Below are positions 1 to 7,204 of a stretch of DNA of 14,502 bases, piece by piece (the first letter of the stretch is position 1; each line of letters opens with the position of its first letter). The translations under genes were made by a program, and so were the position numbers. The stretch covers positions 1 through 14,502 of the forward strand of contig JANPDA010000284.1 of NCBI GenBank assembly GCA_031431235.1. The letters run 5' to 3'. The DNA is from JANNSW01 sp031431235 (GTDB taxonomy: Bacteria > Pseudomonadota > Alphaproteobacteria > Rhizobiales > Hyphomicrobiaceae). The notes under the pieces were generated by a model. The model searched no databases. It had not been told where the DNA came from and saw only the letters and a list, made by a program, of their open reading frames with translations.

Positions 1-582
1 ACGCAGTGAATTTTGACGCCACGGACCTACCCGAACAGGCTCTCTTCTCATATTCGGTCGTAGTGCCCTGGTCGACAGATTGATGCCTCCTCTTGGCCCC
101 ACCCGTTGCCAATCCGGCCGTCCAGCGGGGTTCGCGAGCCCACCTCGATCACCCCGTTCCGCGTCCGCCTACTGAGTTGCTGCGGTACTGGCATTACACC
201 GGTGCTGGCATGCGATCGCGAATGCGGCCGACGTCCGAAATGTCTGCGGCGCTTTCAATGGTGAGCCGCCCATGCTGCAACTGCTCAGGTCCGCATCGGG
301 TCAAGAGCGACGGCTGCCAACTGTGATGACGCCTTGATGGGGACGCACGGTCTAGGTCTATCAACGGACAAGCCCATACCTAATAGAATTGTTCCGTTGC
401 TACTCGAACCCCTGGAGGCGCGCCTCCGTCGCGACCGGCCGTCCGGGATGCCGGGTGCGGTGGTGGATTGGAGCATGAGTGGCCCAACTTCCCCTGGACG
501 GTCCTGGACAGAGCGGATAATCAACGATCGAGCGTCTGGATCGACGGCGCAGCGGCGGGCCGGGCAGGTCTGCTGTGGCGCC
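1..582. other. Non-coding stretch upstream of miaB, no gene recognised
   Basis: No frame here gives a protein I recognise, and the short open frames overlap each other on both strands without a good ribosome site. In relatives the gene before miaB is often an acyltransferase or acetyltransferase; nothing like that is visible. A frame enters from the left edge and stops at 84-86 (last residues VVVPWSTD), too short to judge. Visible structure is limited to a perfect 14-bp palindrome, GGAGGCGCGCCTCC, at 414-427 and a GATAAT hexamer at 516-521 that could be a -10 element, with only a poor -35 partner (TGGACG at 495-500, 15-base spacer). Confidence 0.5.
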
Positions 583-712
583 TAGTGTTCTGACTCATTC
601 ATTTGGTACCCCAAATGAATGGCCAGCACACTAGCCAACTCTTTGTTTGTGTTCCGTCTTTCCATTCATTGATCCAGCTTCGCCGGAATCGAATGAATGG
701 GACGGAACACTA
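583..712 (+). mobile_element. 130-bp MITE-like element, copy 1, next to miaB
   Basis: A 130-bp unit that recurs at 14158-14287 with 126 of 130 positions identical by my hand alignment. Its ends are inverted repeats: GTGTTCTGACTCATTCATT on the left against GTGTTCCGTCCCATTCATT read inward from the right, 16 of 19 matching, each flanked by TA. It has no coding capacity for a transposase. It holds two hairpins: 596-606 with 611-621 (11 bp, loop TACC), and 649-658 plus 662-670 with 692-700 plus 701-710 (19 bp with a three-base bulge, extended inward by 671-675 with 685-690). TA flanks and small size suggest a non-autonomous relative of IS630/Tc1-mariner elements; the family is inferred, the repeat is seen. 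It ends 10 bases before the preferred miaB start. Confidence 0.8.
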
Positions 713-713
713 T

Positions 714-717
714 GGAG
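714..717 (+). promoter_or_regulatory. Possible ribosome binding site of miaB
   Basis: GGAG lies five bases before the TTG at 723 and immediately outside the repeat element. It supports a start after the element rather than within it. The rival ATG at 693 lies inside the 3' arm of the element's hairpin and has only a weak GGA at 685-687 upstream. Confidence 0.4.
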
Positions 718-722
718 CAAGC

Positions 723-2132
723 TTGGCCGAGATCGCAGACATACCGGCGCCTTCGCCCGACCTCGCCGTGGCCGCTGGGACGAAGCGCGTGCACATCAAG
801 ACGTTTGGCTGTCAGATGAACGTCTACGACAGCGAGCGGATGGAGGAAGCCCTGGCGCCGCTCGGCTATGTTGCGACCGAGCGGGCAGAGGATGCCGACC
901 TCATCGTCCTCAATACCTGCCATATCCGCGAGAGGGCCGTCGAGAAGGTCTATTCCCAGATCGGCCGGTTGCGTGATCTGAAGGAAGGGCGGCGGGCAGA
1001 GGGTGGCGAGATGATGATCGCCGTCGCGGGCTGCGTCGCGCAAGCCGAGGGTGTGGAGATCGCCCGCCGGGCGCCCGCCGTCGACCTGGTATTCGGCCCG
1101 CAGAGCTATCACCGGCTGCCGGGATTGCTGGAACGGGCGCGCAACACGAGCCGGACGGTCGTCGACACCGAGTTTCCCGAGGAGGACAAGTTCGAGCACC
1201 TGCCGAAGCGGACGCCCAAGCGGTCCGTGTCGGCGTTCCTGACCGTGCAGGAAGGTTGCGACAAGTTCTGCACTTTTTGCGTCGTTCCCTATACGCGAGG
1301 CGCCGAGGTGTCGCGGCCGGTCGATCGGCTGCTCGAGGAAGCCCGGCAGCTGGGGGAAGCGGGCGTGCGCGAGCTGACGCTGCTCGGGCAGAACGTCAAC
1401 GCCTATCATGGCAGGGGACTCGGTGGGGAGAGCTGGTCGCTCGCGCGGCTGCTGAGGGCCTTGGCATCGATCGAAGGCCTCGAGCGGCTGCGCTACACGA
1501 CGAGCCATCCGCGCGACATGGGCGAGGACCTGATTGCCGAGCATCGCGACAACACCAAGCTGATGCCCTACCTGCACCTGCCGATCCAATCCGGCTCGGA
1601 TCGCGTGCTCGCGGCGATGAATCGCAGGCATACGGTCGATGAGTATCTGCGCCTGGTCGAGCGCGTGCGCGAGGCCAGGCCCGACATCGCGTTGTCGACC
1701 GACATCATCGTCGGGTTTCCAGGCGAGACGGACAGGGATTTTGCCGCGACCCTCGCGCTGATCGAGCGGGCGCAACACATCCAGGCGTTCACCTTCAAGT
1801 ACAGCCCGCGACCCGGAACACCGGCAGCCAGCCTCGATGGCCAAGTTCCCCAACAGGTCATGGTCGAGCGGCTGGCACGCGTGCAGGAGCTGATCGATCG
1901 GCGGCAGGCTGCGTTCTGCCAAAGCATGGTCGGGCGGACTTTGCCGGTCCTGTTCGACAAGGCCGGTCGCAGGGCGGGGCAGATCGGCGGGCGCTCGCCC
2001 TATTTGCATGTCGTCCACGCCGAGGGTCCGCTGGCAGCGCTCGGTCAAATCCGTGATGTGACGATCAGTGCAGGCGGGCGGGCGAGCCTCGAGGGTGTCA
2101 TAAAGCCAGCTCGAGGGGCTAATATGTCTTGA
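723..2132 (+). CDS. miaB: tRNA-2-methylthio-N6-dimethylallyladenosine synthase MiaB
   Basis: MiaB is a cytoplasmic radical-SAM methylthiotransferase that adds the 2-methylthio group to i6A37 of tRNAs reading UNN codons. From TTG 723 it has 469 residues, close to the E. coli length. The N-terminal UPF0004 domain carries cluster cysteines C30 (GCQMN), C66 (NTCHIRE) and C104 (AGC). The radical-SAM motif CDKFCTFC gives C179, C183 and C186. A TRAM domain closes the protein (about residues 400-460). The open frame runs back to 603 through the repeat element, so longer forms starting at ATG 693 (479 residues) or TTG 603 are possible, but their extra residues (such as MNGTEHYGASL) are encoded by the repeat and unlike normal MiaB N-termini. 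First gene of the cluster; 62 bases separate it from phoH. The function is certain, the start is not. Confidence 0.95.
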   Translation: MAEIADIPAPSPDLAVAAGTKRVHIKTFGCQMNVYDSERMEEALAPLGYVATERAEDADLIVLNTCHIRERAVEKVYSQIGRLRDLKEGRRAEGGEMMIAVAGCVAQAEGVEIARRAPAVDLVFGPQSYHRLPGLLERARNTSRTVVDTEFPEEDKFEHLPKRTPKRSVSAFLTVQEGCDKFCTFCVVPYTRGAEVSRPVDRLLEEARQLGEAGVRELTLLGQNVNAYHGRGLGGESWSLARLLRALASIEGLERLRYTTSHPRDMGEDLIAEHRDNTKLMPYLHLPIQSGSDRVLAAMNRRHTVDEYLRLVERVREARPDIALSTDIIVGFPGETDRDFAATLALIERAQHIQAFTFKYSPRPGTPAASLDGQVPQQVMVERLARVQELIDRRQAAFCQSMVGRTLPVLFDKAGRRAGQIGGRSPYLHVVHAEGPLAALGQIRDVTISAGGRASLEGVIKPARGANMS

Positions 2133-2180
2133 CGTGGCCGGGCGATTCGCCGGGTCGCGTTCGTCGAACGTACGACAGCC

Positions 2181-2188
2181 AAAGGAGG
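2181..2188 (+). promoter_or_regulatory. Strong ribosome binding site fixing a TTG start for phoH
   Basis: AAAGGAGG is close to the perfect anti-16S match and sits six bases before the in-frame TTG at 2195. No other candidate start of phoH (2129 or the ATG at 2240) has a comparable site, so it decides the start. Confidence 0.8.
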
Positions 2189-2194
2189 TCGCAT

Positions 2195-3226
2195 TTGGCA
2201 GGGATTCGTGGACCGGCCGTTTCTGGTACGGCAAAAGCGATGAGATCCCAGAAGCCTGAGAAAAAGCTGACGGTTCCCTTCGAGGACAACCGTGCGGCCG
2301 CCGAGCTGTTCGGCGAGTATGACGCCAATCTGGCGGTGCTGGAGGCGCGCCTGGGCATCGCGGCGACGGCGCACGGCAACATCCTGACGCTGTCGGGTCC
2401 CGAGGCGAGCTGCCAGCTCGCGCGCGAGGTGCTGGAGGAGCTCTATGAGCGAGCTTCCCGTGGCGAGCGGATCGCGCCCGGCGATATGGAGGGCTCGATC
2501 CGACACATGCAGGCCAAGGCCGAACGGCGCGATCCGGTCGACGGCGTAGGAACCGCGGCTTCCGGCATGGCCCAGATCCGCACGCGCAAGCGTCATGTGA
2601 TGGCGCGAACACCGATGCAGAGCACCTATCTGAAGGCAATGGAGGAGACCGATCTCGTCATCGCCGCGGGGCCCGCGGGCACCGGCAAGACCTATCTGGC
2701 GGTCGCTTTCGCCGCCGCCTGCTGGGAGCGTGGCGGGGTCGAGCGGATCATCCTCTCGCGGCCGGCAGTGGAAGCGGGCGAGCGGCTCGGCTTCCTGCCC
2801 GGCGACATGCGCGACAAGGTCGATCCCTATCTGCGGCCCTTGTATGATGCGCTCTATGATGTGTTGCCGCCCGAGAAGGTCGAGCGTGGCCTCGAGACCG
2901 GCGAGATCGAGATCGCGCCGCTCGCTTTCATGCGCGGGCGCACGCTGGCGCATGCGTTCGTCATTCTGGACGAGGCGCAGAATTGCACGCCGATGCAGAT
3001 GAAGATGTTCTTGACCCGGATCGGCGAAGGCTCGCACATGGTGGTGACGGGCGATCCGACCCAGATCGACCTCGCCAAGGGCCAGGCTTCCGGGCTCGAC
3101 GAGGCGATGGCACTGCTGCAGGGGGTGGAGGGCATCGCCATGGTGGCCTTCACGCAGAAGGACGTGGTGCGGCGCGAGCTGGTCGCCCGGATCGTGGCAG
3201 CCTACGAGCGGGCAGCCAAATCATGA
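2195..3226 (+). CDS. phoH: PhoH-like ATPase
   Basis: A cytoplasmic P-loop ATPase of the PhoH/YbeZ family, thought to act in RNA metabolism together with YbeY; its exact substrate is not settled. With the TTG start at 2195 it has 343 residues, usual for the family. The N-terminal part (about 23-110) resembles the small RNA-binding-like domain in front of many PhoH proteins. The PhoH ATPase domain follows, with Walker A GPAGTGKT at 159-166 and Walker B FVILDEAQ at 255-262, and the conserved LSRPAVEAGERLGFLPGD segment near 187-204. The stop codon overlaps the first codon of ybeY (ATGA at 3223-3226), so the two are probably translationally coupled, matching the conserved phoH-ybeY pairing. The start rests on the strong ribosome site at 2181-2188. 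Confidence 0.95.
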   Translation: MAGIRGPAVSGTAKAMRSQKPEKKLTVPFEDNRAAAELFGEYDANLAVLEARLGIAATAHGNILTLSGPEASCQLAREVLEELYERASRGERIAPGDMEGSIRHMQAKAERRDPVDGVGTAASGMAQIRTRKRHVMARTPMQSTYLKAMEETDLVIAAGPAGTGKTYLAVAFAAACWERGGVERIILSRPAVEAGERLGFLPGDMRDKVDPYLRPLYDALYDVLPPEKVERGLETGEIEIAPLAFMRGRTLAHAFVILDEAQNCTPMQMKMFLTRIGEGSHMVVTGDPTQIDLAKGQASGLDEAMALLQGVEGIAMVAFTQKDVVRRELVARIVAAYERAAKS

Positions 3227-3792
3227 GCCCGGGGCGAAATACCGGGCCGCGGCCGGCGCGCCTCATGGTGGAGACCTTGCACCTGTCCGACGATTGGCGC
3301 GAGCCAGGACTGGATCGCCTGATCGAAAGCATAGCCGTGATCGCCCATCGGCTCGCCGCCGCGCCAGGCTTGGGCAAGCCGGATTCCGTCTGCATCTGCC
3401 TCACGTCGGATGCCGAGGTCGGGGACCTCAACCGCCGGTTCCGCCAAATCGACAAGCCGACCAACGTGCTATCGTTTCCTGCCGCACCCGAGCCGGCGCA
3501 GGATCTGATGACCGAGCGGCCGCTCGGGGATGTGATCCTCGCGCGCGGGACGATTGTCCAGGAGGCGAGGGAGAGCGGCATTCCGGTCGAGCACCACATC
3601 GCCCATCTGGTCGCCCATGGCGTGCTGCATCTACTCGGCCACGATCACCACGGTGAAGCCGAGGCCGAAGCGATGGAAGCGCTCGAGCGGCAGGCGCTCG
3701 CCGAGCACGGCATTGCCGATCCCACTGCAGCCCTCGACCCGGCGAGCGCGGTCGGAGCCGCCAACCACATGGCGATCGTGACCCATGGCTGA
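3223..3792 (+). CDS. ybeY: Endoribonuclease YbeY, rRNA maturation factor
   Basis: YbeY is a zinc metalloprotein needed for 16S rRNA 3'-end maturation and ribosome quality control. The zinc motif HGVLHLLGHDH is complete, with ligands H132, H136 and H142, and the upstream segment around residues 79-103 (KPTNVLSFP, LGDV) matches the family. Length is 189 residues from ATG 3223, somewhat longer than E. coli YbeY, partly owing to a C-terminal tail after residue 165. A second ATG at 3265 would remove 14 residues and cannot be excluded, as neither has a clear ribosome site; the ATGA overlap with phoH favours 3223. Its end overlaps the start of corC by eight bases. Confidence 0.95.
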   Translation: MSPGRNTGPRPARLMVETLHLSDDWREPGLDRLIESIAVIAHRLAAAPGLGKPDSVCICLTSDAEVGDLNRRFRQIDKPTNVLSFPAAPEPAQDLMTERPLGDVILARGTIVQEARESGIPVEHHIAHLVAHGVLHLLGHDHHGEAEAEAMEALERQALAEHGIADPTAALDPASAVGAANHMAIVTHG

Positions 3793-4858
3793 CGATCAGC
3801 AATCCAGAAGCGACGCTGCCGCGAGCGGCGGCGAGCAGGCTGCTGCGGCGGCTGCGTCCGGCCAGCCCGGATGGCTCACGCGGCTACGCACGAGGCTCGG
3901 ATTTGCCGAGCCTCGCAGCGCGCGCGAAATCCTCGAGCATGCGATCGGAGGCGAAGGGCAGGGCCAGGAGAACTTCGCGCCGCAGGAGCGCGAGATGCTG
4001 CTGCGAGCGCTCAGGTTCGGCGAGCTGCGGGTCGACGATGTGATGGTGCCGCGCGCCGACATCATCGCGATCGACACCGCGGCGCCTCTGCACGAGCTGC
4101 TCGACATGTTCAAGCGCGCCGGCCATTCGCGCGTGCCCGTGTTCAACGAGACCCTCGATGACCTGCGTGGCATGGTGCATATCAAGGATCTGGTCGGCTG
4201 GATGATCGAGCGGGCGTCCGAGGATCCGGCAATGACGGGCCGCCACAAGGCCGAAGCCGCGGAGGCCGCGGAGCTTGCCGGGCTCGGCTCGATCGACCTC
4301 TCCCGCATCGATCTTTCGATTGAGATCGGAGCGGCCAAGATCCTGCGACCGGTGTTGTTCGTGCCGCCCTCGATGCCCGCGCTCAACCTGTTGCTGCGGA
4401 TGCAGGCGACGCACGTCCATCTGGCGATGGTGGTCGACGAGTATGGCGGCACCGATGGCCTCGTCTCGATCGAGGATCTGGTCGAGCAGATCGTCGGCGA
4501 TATCGAGGACGAGCACGACGACGCCGAGGACGATTTGATCGTCGGCGATCCGGCGACGGGGCTCGTGGCATCCGCGCGCGCTCCCATTGCGGACCTGGAG
4601 AAGATTCTCGGCGTCAAGCTGATCGAGGAGGAGGATGCGGAGGATTTCGATACGCTCGCCGGCCTCGTCTACTCGCTGGTGGGGCGGGTGCCGGTGCGTG
4701 GCGAGGTCGTCCATCATCCCGCCGGCATCGAGTTCGAGGTGCTCGAGGCCGACCCGCGGCGACTGAAGAAGCTGCGGATCCACGCGCGGCCAGCTGTAGC
4801 GCCAGCCGCGGCGGATACCGCAGCCGTCAAAGCGCGCGAACAGGGTCCGTCGGGTTGA
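3785..4858 (+). CDS. corC: CorC/HlyC-type transporter-associated CBS domain protein
   Basis: The protein has 357 residues and no membrane-spanning DUF21 domain, which marks the short CorC/TlyC form. Two CBS domains are visible at about 84-142 (DVMVPRADI, HSRVPVF, GMVHIKDL) and 190-245 (MAMVVDEY-like segment HLAMVVDEYGGTDGLVS), followed by the C-terminal CorC_HlyC domain at about 250-333 (DFDTLAGLVYSLVGRVP). Homologues are often called hemolysin-like, but the better-supported role is in Mg2+/Co2+ efflux or resistance, and CBS domains usually bind adenine nucleotides. In bacteria this gene commonly sits between ybeY and lnt, as here. The start at 3785 lies within the ybeY end, and the last four bases overlap the TTG start proposed for lnt, so the run is compactly coupled. 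Confidence 0.92.
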   Translation: MADDQQSRSDAAASGGEQAAAAAASGQPGWLTRLRTRLGFAEPRSAREILEHAIGGEGQGQENFAPQEREMLLRALRFGELRVDDVMVPRADIIAIDTAAPLHELLDMFKRAGHSRVPVFNETLDDLRGMVHIKDLVGWMIERASEDPAMTGRHKAEAAEAAELAGLGSIDLSRIDLSIEIGAAKILRPVLFVPPSMPALNLLLRMQATHVHLAMVVDEYGGTDGLVSIEDLVEQIVGDIEDEHDDAEDDLIVGDPATGLVASARAPIADLEKILGVKLIEEEDAEDFDTLAGLVYSLVGRVPVRGEVVHHPAGIEFEVLEADPRRLKKLRIHARPAVAPAAADTAAVKAREQGPSG

Positions 4859-6507
4859 GCGGGACGCAGGTCATGGGGACCGGGTCGCCGACGCGCAGTT
4901 GGGCAAAATGGGCCATCGATCCCAAGGGGCCTTTGGCCGGGCTCGGCGTGGCGGCGCTTGCCGGCGCCGTGTCGGTGCTGGCGATGGCGCCGACCTTCTA
5001 CTGGCCGCTGCTCTGGCTGACGTTTCCCGCACTCGTGATGCTGCTCGACAGGGTTGCCCGCCGGCTCGAGCGGGCGAGCGCGCGAGGCCGTGCTGCAGGT
5101 TTTGCTGCCGTCGGCTGGGCGTTCGGGTTCGGCTATTTCGTGCCTGGGCTATCCTGGGTCGGGGAAGCGTTTCTGGTCGAAGCCGACAAGTTTGCCTGGA
5201 TGATGCCGTTCGCCGTGACGCTGATGCCGGCGGGGCTCGCGCTCTTTTTTGCGAGCGCGGCGGCTGCGGCTTCGCTGGTTTGGCGCCCGGGAGCTGGGCG
5301 GATCCTAGCGCTGGCGCTCGCGCTGTCGACGACGGAGTGGTTGCGCGGTCATGTTCTGACGGGCTTTCCCTGGAACGATCTCGGGCTCGCGCTGACCGGC
5401 AACCAAGCGCTGATGCAATCGGCGTCCGTGGTCGGCGTCAGCGGGCTCGCCTTCTGGACCGTCCTCGTGTTCGCCAGTCCGGTGCTGCTGCTGGGCGCCG
5501 GCCCGATTGCCGTGCGCGCAGCCCTGCCAGCGGTCGCAACCGGATTGCTCGGGCTCGCGGCACTGCTCGGATCCTTGCGCGTTCCCGCAACGCCGGTCGA
5601 TAGCGTCGCGGGCATCAGGTTGCGCCTCGTCCAACCCAACATTCCCCAGCGTGAGAAATGGCAGGGCGAGAACAGGGAGCGCATCTTCTCGACCTTCGTC
5701 GGGCTGACGGAAGCGGGTGAAGGGGGAACCGGTCCGAGCCTCGCAGGGATCACCCATGTGATCTGGCCGGAATCCTCTCTTCCCTTCCTGATGCTGCAGA
5801 GCGGGGAAGCGCTGGCGCGGATCGGCGCGTTGCTGCCCGACGGGCGGGTGCTGATTGCCGGCTCGCTCAGGGCTGAGGAGGGACTGCCAGACGCGGCCGG
5901 TGTCCGCCAACCCAGGTACTACAACAGCCTCGCTGCGATCGATGCGCAAGGCAGGCCGCTCGCCATCTACGACAAGCGCCATCTGGTGCCGTTTGGCGAG
6001 TATCTGCCCTTCCAGTCGACACTCGAAGCGATCGGCTTGGAGCAACTCACGCGCCTGAAGGGCGGATTCGAAGCGGGTGTCGGGCCGCGCCGGCTCGAGT
6101 TGCCGGGGGTTCCCCCGCTCATTCCTCTGATCTGCTACGAGGCGATCTTCCCGGGCGAGGCCAATGACGGCGTCGAGCGCGCCGGCTGGCTGCTCAACGT
6201 CACCAACGACGCCTGGTTCGGGCACAGTACGGGGCCATATCAGCATCTCCATCAGGCCCGGCTCAGAGCCGTCGAGACCGGGTTGCCGCTGGTGCGCGTC
6301 GCCAATACGGGGATCAGCGCGGTGATCGATCCCTACGGCCGTACGCTCAGCTCGCTGGCACTGGAGACGCGTGGCATCATCGACAGCCCGTTGCCGGTTG
6401 CCATCGGCACGCCACCCTACGCGCAGGTGGGAGATCTCGCTCTGCTGTTGCAATCATTGGCCGGTCTACTTGTGTTGCTCGCGCTGCGGCGCTATGTCTC
6501 GCTCTAG
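4855..6507 (+). CDS. lnt: Apolipoprotein N-acyltransferase Lnt
   Basis: Lnt is an inner-membrane enzyme that adds the third acyl chain to the N-terminal cysteine of lipoproteins, fitting a Gram-negative cell and serving proteins such as the BamD encoded downstream. The first roughly 250 residues are hydrophobic with several membrane segments, followed by a nitrilase-fold domain. The catalytic triad is visible: E306 (WPESSLPF), K374 (YDKRHLVPFGEYLPF) and C427 (ICYEAIFP). Spacings of 68 and 53 residues match the E. coli triad closely. Length is 550 residues from TTG 4855, which overlaps the corC stop as TTGA; ATG 4873 is an alternative giving 544. The rhizobial homologue is known as actA, an acid-tolerance gene. 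Translational coupling to corC is inferred. Confidence 0.95.
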   Translation: MSGTQVMGTGSPTRSWAKWAIDPKGPLAGLGVAALAGAVSVLAMAPTFYWPLLWLTFPALVMLLDRVARRLERASARGRAAGFAAVGWAFGFGYFVPGLSWVGEAFLVEADKFAWMMPFAVTLMPAGLALFFASAAAAASLVWRPGAGRILALALALSTTEWLRGHVLTGFPWNDLGLALTGNQALMQSASVVGVSGLAFWTVLVFASPVLLLGAGPIAVRAALPAVATGLLGLAALLGSLRVPATPVDSVAGIRLRLVQPNIPQREKWQGENRERIFSTFVGLTEAGEGGTGPSLAGITHVIWPESSLPFLMLQSGEALARIGALLPDGRVLIAGSLRAEEGLPDAAGVRQPRYYNSLAAIDAQGRPLAIYDKRHLVPFGEYLPFQSTLEAIGLEQLTRLKGGFEAGVGPRRLELPGVPPLIPLICYEAIFPGEANDGVERAGWLLNVTNDAWFGHSTGPYQHLHQARLRAVETGLPLVRVANTGISAVIDPYGRTLSSLALETRGIIDSPLPVAIGTPPYAQVGDLALLLQSLAGLLVLLALRRYVSL

Positions 6508-6585
6508 CGACGACTTCGAAATGCAAACGTCCGCGGACGGGGGCAGTCAATCTGGACACACTATTCGCGAACGACTGGGGACAGG
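6508..6585. promoter_or_regulatory. Intergenic region with two palindromes before the HTH regulator
   Basis: This 78-base gap contains a perfect 12-bp palindrome, CGTCCGCGGACG (6528-6539), and TTCGCGAA (6564-6571). Their position just upstream of a Cro/CI-type regulator makes operator sites for autoregulation plausible. Neither is followed by a T run, so a classical terminator for lnt is not visible. The regulatory role is inferred from position only. Confidence 0.3.
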
Positions 6586-7077
6586 ATGCACGTGGCCGGA
6601 AGCGAAACAGACAAACGCAATGACGAAACTGGCGAGGCGGCCGTGAGTACCAAGCGGCCCAATCCAGTCGATGTCCACGTGGGAACACGTGTCCGGTTGC
6701 GGCGGATGCTGATCGGCATGAGCCAAGAGCGTCTGGGCGAGTTGATGGGCCTGACGTTCCAGCAGATCCAGAAGTACGAGAAGGGCGTCAACCGGGTCGG
6801 GGCAAGCCGGCTGCATCGGCTGTCCAAGGTGCTGAGCGTGCCAGTGCAGTTTTTTTTCGAGGAGCTGCCGCAGTCCGTGGGCGCCGCCGAGGCCGGCGGT
6901 TTCGCCGAGGCGACCACCGAGACCTACATCGTCGATTTCCTCAACTCGCGCGAAGGTCTCGAGCTCAACCGGGCTTTCGTCCAGATCAGCGATCCGACGG
7001 TCCGCAAACGGGTGGTCGATCTCGTCAAATCGCTTGCCGGTGTCAGCGAGCCGCCGAACTCCATCCTGCCAGCCTGA
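6586..7077 (+). CDS. Cro/CI (XRE) family transcriptional regulator, PhrR-like
   Basis: A small cytoplasmic DNA-binding protein. An HTH_3 domain spans about residues 31-92 (VGTRVRLRR, MSQERLGELMGLTFQQIQKYEKG, VGASRLHRLSKVL), followed by an acidic linker and a C-terminal helical part typical of the alphaproteobacterial regulators found beside metK or lnt. In Sinorhizobium the counterpart downstream of actA (lnt) is phrR, induced at low pH; whether this protein has that role is inference. ATG 6586 (163 residues) is preceded by GGGGA at a spacing of four. GTG 6643 (144 residues) has GAGG at a spacing of five and gives an N-terminus closer to the usual family length, so the true start may be 6643. 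It could regulate itself, metK or the cluster. Confidence 0.9.
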   Translation: MHVAGSETDKRNDETGEAAVSTKRPNPVDVHVGTRVRLRRMLIGMSQERLGELMGLTFQQIQKYEKGVNRVGASRLHRLSKVLSVPVQFFFEELPQSVGAAEAGGFAEATTETYIVDFLNSREGLELNRAFVQISDPTVRKRVVDLVKSLAGVSEPPNSILPA

Positions 7078-7128
7078 TCACGAGCGCGGCCTATCCGCAG
7101 GCATTTTCGACCGCGCCCCGACGAAAGC

Positions 7129-7157
7129 TTGACCCTCCGAGGGATCGCTGCAACAAG
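7129..7157 (+). promoter_or_regulatory. Candidate promoter of metK
   Basis: TTGACC at 7129-7134 matches five of six bases of the sigma-70 -35 consensus and is followed, after 17 bases, by AACAAG at 7152-7157, a poor -10. If used, transcription would begin around 7163-7166, at the foot of the hairpin at 7161-7180. The weak -10 keeps confidence low. Confidence 0.3.
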
Positions 7158-7160
7158 CAC

Positions 7161-7180
7161 GCCCCATGAGGGTATGGGGC
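7161..7180 (+). promoter_or_regulatory. Hairpin in the metK leader
   Basis: GCCCCAT (7161-7167) and ATGGGGC (7174-7180) form a perfect 7-bp stem with a six-base loop, ending 12 bases before the metK ribosome site. It could affect translation or protect the 5' end. I looked for known SAM riboswitch patterns and recognised none. An ATG at 7166 within this hairpin is in frame with metK but is an unlikely start. Confidence 0.4.
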
Positions 7181-7192
7181 CCATCCAACATT

Positions 7193-7199
7193 GGGGAGG
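7193..7199 (+). promoter_or_regulatory. Ribosome binding site fixing a GTG start for metK
   Basis: GGGGAGG sits five bases before GTG 7205. The protein from 7205 begins VARGSYLFTSESVSEGHPDK, the normal MetK N-terminus, so the longer frame from ATG 7166 is rejected. Confidence 0.75.
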
Positions 7200-7204
7200 C
7201 GCGC

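Noticed and set aside
3..86. Frame entering from the left edge and ending with VVVPWSTD
   Set aside because: Only 27 codons with no family resemblance; could be chance.
603..722. miaB starting at TTG 603 with a 40-residue extension
   Set aside because: The extension is encoded almost wholly by the 130-bp repeat, which also occurs elsewhere, and MiaB proteins do not have it.
666..2639. Long minus-strand open frame opposite miaB and phoH
   Set aside because: Shadow of well-identified plus-strand genes in GC-rich DNA; no family resemblance. The same holds for long frames opposite corC, lnt, metK and ligA.
7078..7204. SAM or SAH riboswitch before metK
   Set aside because: Conserved cores of the known classes were not recognised; only a simple hairpin is visible.
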